From positions 1-64,000 of the forward strand of contig CALFXJ010000026.1 in the NCBI GenBank assembly GCA_937958105.1: a stretch of 64,000 nt of DNA. Reading direction: 5' to 3'. The first letter of the stretch is position 1. Every line of letters begins with the position of its first letter. Under the pieces are notes generated by a model. It ran no database searches, was not told the DNA's origin, and saw only the letters and a program-made list of their open reading frames with translations. This DNA comes from an uncultured Cellvibrio sp. GTDB taxonomy: Bacteria > Pseudomonadota > Gammaproteobacteria > Pseudomonadales > Cellvibrionaceae. Made by a program: the position numbers and the translations under genes. This document shows positions 59,142 to 64,000 of this stretch, one piece after another.

Positions 59142-60059
59142 CTATGCGGCGAGGAAGATATCGCTTTCCTGCTTTTCCTTGGCATGCAGCAGCGCCTGAT
59201 TCGCACGCGCCAGCAAGTGCTCGGGCGACTCATCCAAGGCCAGAGCGACGCCGATACTGACGGAATGAAAAACGCTTTCGCCGTGACGCCTGGTCTTAAA
59301 CGCAAAATGGCGTATGACATTTGCCAGTTCCTGCGCAAGCATCTGAGCCATGGTTTCGCCGGTGTTAGGCAGGAGGACCGCAAAACGATCCCCAGCGTAA
59401 CGACATAATAAATCGCAACGGCGCAAATTCAGCAGGATCAGCTCTGTCAGTTCCTGTAACAGACGATCACCTTCCTCATTGCCGTAACGACGATTGATGT
59501 GGGCAAAGTTGTCCACGTCCAATAACAATAGGGATAAAGGCAGTTGTTGCTGGTGATGGTGGAGCAGCTCCGTATGTAATTGTCGGCGTAAATATTCTGC
59601 GCTGCCCAGATGGGTAACCGGATCCTGGATGCGGTGCTCACGGAACAGTCGCTCACGCTTGCGCAGATGTTCGTTGATGTGCAGTTGCTCTTTGTGCCAG
59701 TGATAGATTGCATAAGTCAGCAATAATAAACCTATCGGCATCAGTCCTGACTCCACCCATTGATCAAAGCTGACGGTGTCTGGTATTCGAATGACTTCAT
59801 CCAATGTATCTTGAAAACTGGCGAGGAAAATGCCGGCCAATCCTGCCACAAAAAAATTAGTCACCCGACCTGCTGGACGACTGTGCAGAATCAATAATAG
59901 CCAGACCAATGACAACAGTGATATACCCCCTTCACCGAGGATATCGAGCCAGTCGATCTCTCGCCAATCTTTAATTTCACCGACGCTCAGGCAACCAAGT
60001 AATAGCAGATTTGCTGCAACGAGGATCAACAGTATTTTCCATTTATGTAATGCAAGCAT
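59142..60059 (-). CDS. Membrane GGDEF-like protein with degenerate active site
   Basis: This 305-residue protein has four predicted membrane helices (about 8-25, 40-60, 68-85, 105-120), a short coiled-coil-like linker with RKRERLFREHRIQDPVTHLG, and a GGDEF domain (about 140-300). The domain keeps DVDNF, but the signature is AGDRF at 222-226 rather than GG(D/E)EF. The third-position acidic residue D224, equivalent to a metal ligand in PleD, is kept; the fourth-position E is R225. An inhibitory-site RxxD (R213-D216) lies at the usual distance of five residues. So cyclase activity is doubtful, and c-di-GMP binding is possible. It is the first gene of an operon with the AraC regulator. Confidence 0.82.
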   Translation of the reverse strand: MLALHKWKILLILVAANLLLLGCLSVGEIKDWREIDWLDILGEGGISLLSLVWLLLILHSRPAGRVTNFFVAGLAGIFLASFQDTLDEVIRIPDTVSFDQWVESGLMPIGLLLLTYAIYHWHKEQLHINEHLRKRERLFREHRIQDPVTHLGSAEYLRRQLHTELLHHHQQQLPLSLLLLDVDNFAHINRRYGNEEGDRLLQELTELILLNLRRCDLLCRYAGDRFAVLLPNTGETMAQMLAQELANVIRHFAFKTRRHGESVFHSVSIGVALALDESPEHLLARANQALLHAKEKQESDIFLAA

Positions 60060-60503
60060 GGGCTACTCTCTATAGATTCGGAGCCAACGAGGTCCAGGAA
60101 ACTTTGCGTTGCAGCTTTAACAGGCTTGCGTGACAAATTAATGACAATGATTAAATACAGTGGGGAGGCAAAAAAGCTCAGCATACTTTTTAACTAGTAC
60201 GGATTATTTTTAATAGCCTGTGGTTAGCGAAGGATTACGGTTAGTTTTTTGCAATGGCTGTTATGGCTGCGAAGCAAAAAATTGCGAATATAGAGTGAAA
60301 TCGTTTTCTTTAAAATAACTGCGCAGGTGTTGAAAAAACGCGGCGCTTTCTTGCAAGGGGCATATCAGCTCAATTCTTTGCTGAAATCGCACGCTTCACT
60401 CCCAAACTGCGTTGGTCAGTTCTATCGCGTCACCCAAATGTCATATCTCTCCCCTAGCGTGGCGCCATCCGTTTCAACGGGCTTCTATAACGCAAACAAT
60501 TAG
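60060..60503. other. Intergenic region between GGDEF and TonB-receptor genes
   Basis: About 440 bases separate two divergent genes, so promoters for both should lie here. The sequence is AT-rich at 60150-60330, with no convincing -35/-10 pair, hairpin with T-run, or open frame. I saw no obvious Pho box for the phytase/receptor genes, although the expected site is degenerate and could be missed by eye. Confidence 0.5.
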
Positions 60504-60518
60504 ATGGGGAACAGATTC

Positions 60519-63278
60519 GTGAAAGCACAGAAAAAACATTCGTTTCGTCCAGCATTATTAGCCGTGACCATCGCAAGTTTGGGATTGGCCGGCTTAGCGC
60601 AGGCCGATGGTCGTATTGAAGGGCGTCTAACTGCATCGGCGAAAGATGTTGCCTTACAGGGTGGGCAGGTTCGGGTAGAGGAGTTGAACCTGCAAACGTC
60701 AAGTCAGCGCGATGGGCGCTTTGTTTTCACCGGCATTCAACCAGGTACTTATACATTGGTTGTTAATTACGTCGGAGCGGGCAGTGTGCGCCGCACTCTG
60801 GTTGTGGAGGATAACAAAACAACGGTTGCCGACTTTGCGATTACTCCGACCAACACTGATATTGAAAATATTATTGTTATTGGCCAGGCCGCTGGTATAA
60901 ACAAAGCGCTGAACCGTCAGCGCACTGCCGACAATATCATTACTGCTGTGTCTGCTGATGCGATCGGTCAATTTCCTGATACCAATGTTTCAGAAGCGTT
61001 GCAGCGCTTACCTGGCCTGTCGATTGAACGGGATCAGGGTGAAGGACGTTATGTACGGGTCCGGGGGCTTGGGCCGGATTTCAATGCGGTGACGATCAAC
61101 GGCGTTAACGTTCCTTCACCAGACAGTGATCGTCGCGCTGTTGCGCTGGATGTTATCCCCTCGGATCTATTGGAAAACCTGATCGTTACCCAGACCTTGA
61201 CACCGGATATGGACGCTAACTCTCTGGGTGGCAGCATTGAAGTGCAGAGTTTATCGGCCTTTGATCGTGAAGGATTGTTTTATCAAATTACCGCCGAAGG
61301 CAGTTACGACGATAACACCGAAGAAACAAGCCCTAAATTGGCGCTGACCGCCAGCAACCTGTTCAGTGTTGGTAACGGTACCGACAATTTCGGTATTGCC
61401 GCAGGTATCAGTTCTTTCAAGCGCGACTTCGGTTCTGACAATGTGGAGACCGGTGGAGAGTGGGAGTTCGAAGATGGTGAAGGTTTATTGAAAGAAGTGG
61501 AGCAGCGCGATTACCGCATTACGCGCGAGCGGTTCGGGGCTACATTGAATATTGACTTTCATCCTACTGAAAACACCGAGTTATATTGGCGCAACCTTTA
61601 CAGCGAATACACTGATTCGGAAATCCGACTAGCTAATACAGTGTTATTTACTGACGAAGAGGGCGAGGACGCTGAACTGACGGAAGGTGAAATCGGATTT
61701 GCAGCCGTAGAGCGTGAATTAAAGGATCGCAAAGAAACGCAAAAGATTTTTTCCACCAACCTCGGCGGTTCAACGCGCATTGATAATTGGATTATTGATT
61801 ATCGTGTTGCTTACAGCAAATCCGGCGAGGATGAGCCGCGTCATGTGGGGTCAGCGTTATTTACTGGTGAGTTTGCCGATATCAGTTACAGCGGTAAACG
61901 CAGAATAAATCTATTAGCACCGAATGATTTTTATCTCGCATCCAACTATGATCTGGATGAAATTGAGTTAGCCAGCAGCGAAACCAACGATACCAATAAA
62001 ACCATTAATCTGGATTTTACACGGGAGCTTTCTCTGGGCGACAACCCGGCGCAATTGAAATTCGGTGCCAAATACAACAAGCGTGAAAAAGACAGCGACA
62101 ATGAAGTCTGGGTATTGGATGATTTTGATATCGCCCTGGATCCTTTTGCGGGTGAACCAGTTGACTATCAATTGGGAAAATTCGGTCCATCAATTAGCAC
62201 CAGTGCTGTTAAAAATTTCATCGCTGACTTTACCGTGGATGATGATGTCCGTGATACTGAAGAATCGACGATAGGGGATTTCGATATTACCGAAAAAACT
62301 GGCGCTGCCTATGTAATGGGCAGAGTAGATATTGATAACTGGCGGATATTAACCGGAGTCCGTTACGAATCCATTGATTTTGACGCAACGGGTTATGGTT
62401 TGAAGGACGATGAATTGGAAATTAGACAATTCAATAATTCGCAGGACCATTGGTTGCCTGCCGTACACCTTCGTTACAGCATTGGTGAGCACACCCGAAT
62501 CCGTGCTGCCTGGACCAATTCCGTTGTGCGTCCCAATTTTAGCCAGTTGTCCCCGGGATCATATATCGACGGTGATGAAGCAGAATTTGGCAATCCGGAA
62601 CTCAAATCCCTGGAGTCCAGTAATTTTGATTTGGGGATTGAACACTATACCGGTGTGGCGAGTTTGATATCTGCATTTGTTTTCTATAAAGATATCGATA
62701 ACTTCGTATATCAAACGGACCTCGGAAACACAGCTGCCTACCCAGAATATGATGAAGCGATGACTTTCGTTAATGGTGATACAGCGGAGATCTACGGTAT
62801 TGAGCTTTCTGCATCAAAACGATTTGATCAGTTGCCGTCACCCTGGAATGGCCTGTTGATCGGCGCTAACGTTACCTTCGCAGAATCAGAAGCGAACATC
62901 ACCCACTATGATGAGGACGCGGAAGCTATGGTAAGCCGTGCCGTGCCTTTGCCGAGCCAGTCCGATACATCGGCAAATTTTATGGTGGGTTATGAATCTG
63001 AAACATTTAGTATGCGTATCTCTGCGAACTATAAATCGAGTTATTTACTGGAGGTCTTGGAACCTCTGGAAGAGAACTATGATGTGTACGTAGATGCGCA
63101 GACCCAGCTCGATTTTTCCTTGCGTTACTACGTGACGGACGCTATCAAATTACATTTTGAAGCGCTGAATCTGACCGATGAATCCTACTACACCTATGTC
63201 AATAACAAAGGTTTCAATAGTCAGTATGAAACCTATGGACCGACATATAAGTTGGGTATTACTTTCACTCACTTTTAG
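60519..63278 (+). CDS. TonB-dependent outer membrane receptor
   Basis: This protein (919 residues from GTG 60519) has a signal peptide ending near LAQA, then an N-terminal carboxypeptidase-regulatory-like domain (about 30-110; GTYTLVVNYVG), a TonB-box-like ENIIVIG stretch, a plug domain (VSEALQRLPGLSIERDQGEGRYVRVRGL) and a beta-barrel ending in aromatic TFTHF, as outer membrane barrels do. It resembles the Xanthomonas-Caulobacter type of TonB receptor used for phosphorylated or sugar substrates. GGGGA lies 8 bases before GTG 60519; the ATG at 60504 has no ribosome binding site. The phytase gene starts 21 bases after its stop, which suggests uptake of phytate or its products. Confidence 0.88.
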   Translation: MKAQKKHSFRPALLAVTIASLGLAGLAQADGRIEGRLTASAKDVALQGGQVRVEELNLQTSSQRDGRFVFTGIQPGTYTLVVNYVGAGSVRRTLVVEDNKTTVADFAITPTNTDIENIIVIGQAAGINKALNRQRTADNIITAVSADAIGQFPDTNVSEALQRLPGLSIERDQGEGRYVRVRGLGPDFNAVTINGVNVPSPDSDRRAVALDVIPSDLLENLIVTQTLTPDMDANSLGGSIEVQSLSAFDREGLFYQITAEGSYDDNTEETSPKLALTASNLFSVGNGTDNFGIAAGISSFKRDFGSDNVETGGEWEFEDGEGLLKEVEQRDYRITRERFGATLNIDFHPTENTELYWRNLYSEYTDSEIRLANTVLFTDEEGEDAELTEGEIGFAAVERELKDRKETQKIFSTNLGGSTRIDNWIIDYRVAYSKSGEDEPRHVGSALFTGEFADISYSGKRRINLLAPNDFYLASNYDLDEIELASSETNDTNKTINLDFTRELSLGDNPAQLKFGAKYNKREKDSDNEVWVLDDFDIALDPFAGEPVDYQLGKFGPSISTSAVKNFIADFTVDDDVRDTEESTIGDFDITEKTGAAYVMGRVDIDNWRILTGVRYESIDFDATGYGLKDDELEIRQFNNSQDHWLPAVHLRYSIGEHTRIRAAWTNSVVRPNFSQLSPGSYIDGDEAEFGNPELKSLESSNFDLGIEHYTGVASLISAFVFYKDIDNFVYQTDLGNTAAYPEYDEAMTFVNGDTAEIYGIELSASKRFDQLPSPWNGLLIGANVTFAESEANITHYDEDAEAMVSRAVPLPSQSDTSANFMVGYESETFSMRISANYKSSYLLEVLEPLEENYDVYVDAQTQLDFSLRYYVTDAIKLHFEALNLTDESYYTYVNNKGFNSQYETYGPTYKLGITFTHF

Positions 63279-63299
63279 GGATACATCAAGAGACGTGTT

Positions 63300-64000
63300 A
63301 TGCCAAGCTTATCTTATCGGTTTATTACTATGAAACTATGTATTGTGAAATCGCTTTGCGCATTCGGTTTATTTTCATCCATGTGGTTGACGGCGGCATG
63401 GACAACTGCAGCAATACCTGAGGCGCATCCAGTATCTGTTCGTTATCCGGGCGCTTTTGTAAGTGCAATTCCTGCTGTACCGGCGCAAGCACCTCATTGG
63501 TTGGTGGTCAGCGCGGATCATGGCATCCTGTTGCTGGATAAAAATCTGCAAAGCCGTGCGACTCTGGATGTGAATGCGGAGCTGCTCGATACGCGATTAA
63601 ATTCTTCGGGAAGCGAAATGTTTTTCGCCACCATCGTCGAACCGGGCCACGTACCCACCTTGTATTCAGTGGATGTTGCAGCGGCTAAAATCAGTGAAGT
63701 AATGCGTTTACCGGTGCCGGGCTTTCAGGTTGAAAATCTCTGTTTACAGCGTGATCTCGCCAATAATCTGTATGTATATTTATTGGATGAGCGCGGCATA
63801 GCAGAGCACTGGTTGATGCTGGATCGCCACGGCAAAACGCAGGCGCGTCACATGCGTAATCTGCCGATTCCACCCAACAGCAAAGCTTGCAGTGTAGATG
63901 ATGTATCTGCTTCGCTTTATATTGCTGAAGAGGGCATCGGGATTTGGCGTTACGGTGCATCCGCAGAGTCAGCACCCGGTCGTAGTATTATCGATCTACG
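63300..64000 (+). CDS. Beta-propeller phytase, 5' part (runs off the window)
   Basis: The reading frame is open from ATG 63300 to the end of the window (233 full codons). It opens with a signal peptide (about residues 10-35, hydrophobic with a possible end at AAIPEA) and continues with VSADHGILLLDKNLQSRATL, GFQVENLCLQRDLANNLYVYLLDERGIAEHWLM and SVDDVSASLYIAEEGIGIWRYGA. The order of these blades and the AEEGIGIWRY motif fit 3-phytases with beta-propeller domains, probably the N-terminal incomplete domain of a double-domain phytase. It follows the TonB receptor by 21 bases and should release phosphate from phytate for or with that receptor. An ATG at 63330 is an alternative start. Confidence 0.75.
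   Translation, partial: MPSLSYRFITMKLCIVKSLCAFGLFSSMWLTAAWTTAAIPEAHPVSVRYPGAFVSAIPAVPAQAPHWLVVSADHGILLLDKNLQSRATLDVNAELLDTRLNSSGSEMFFATIVEPGHVPTLYSVDVAAAKISEVMRLPVPGFQVENLCLQRDLANNLYVYLLDERGIAEHWLMLDRHGKTQARHMRNLPIPPNSKACSVDDVSASLYIAEEGIGIWRYGASAESAPGRSIIDL

Overview
The window is a chromosomal segment from a gammaproteobacterium. The best guess is a member of the Cellvibrionaceae or a close relative. This rests on three things: the gene order birA-coaX-SPOR protein-four tRNAs-tuf-tRNA-Trp-secE-nusG-rpl-rpoBC, the 407-residue EF-Tu with a marine-gamma type switch region, and the TonB receptor plus beta-propeller phytase pair at the right end. The genus cannot be fixed from the sequence alone.

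Layout. (1) 1-4484: two secreted proteins built on DUF1080 (3-keto-disaccharide hydrolase-like) domains; the second is a 1119-residue fusion carrying a haem c site and a beta-propeller. (2) 4607-8212: alr-like racemase, birA, coaX and a SPOR-domain membrane protein, tightly packed. (3) 8259-10262: tRNA-Thr, -Tyr, -Gly, -Thr, a first tuf gene and tRNA-Trp. (4) 10298-22332: secE, nusG, rplKAJL and rpoBC. (5) 22580-26994: the str operon rpsL, rpsG, fusA and a second tuf whose body is identical to the first. (6) 27272-41153: complete S10, spc and alpha operons with secY and rpoA. (7) 41241-46325: uvrA (minus strand), a YajR-like MFS transporter and ssb. (8) 46373-48176: an SDR oxidoreductase divergent from an AraC regulator. 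(9) 48202-54635: yhbY (minus), ftsH, folP, glmM, tpiA, secG and tRNA-Leu. (10) 54762-64000: accessory genes, namely a DTW-domain tRNA modifier, a type II NADH dehydrogenase, a Gfo/Idh oxidoreductase, an AraC regulator co-transcribed with a membrane GGDEF-like protein, a TonB-dependent receptor and a phytase that runs off the right end.

Most of the window is core translation and transcription machinery, with good matches to known families and few surprises in protein content. Expression structure is visible in the DNA: consensus-like sigma-70 promoters with 17-bp spacers ahead of rpsL and rpsJ, an L10-type leader ahead of rplJ, an attenuator between rplL and rpoB, a strong intrinsic terminator between rpsG and fusA, and terminators closing tuf, rplQ, ssb, ftsH and tRNA-Leu.

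The least ordinary items are: the DUF1080-cytochrome c-propeller fusion; a GGDEF-like protein whose signature has become AGDRF while a correctly spaced RxxD inhibitory site is kept, in an operon with an AraC regulator; absence of rlmE between yhbY and ftsH and a synteny break after tRNA-Leu; a triose-phosphate isomerase with GHNERR in place of GHSERR; and a strongly structured spacer between tRNA-Tyr and tRNA-Gly. No CRISPR array, insertion sequence, prophage or obvious defence system was seen. I did not find a clear case for a wholly new system here.
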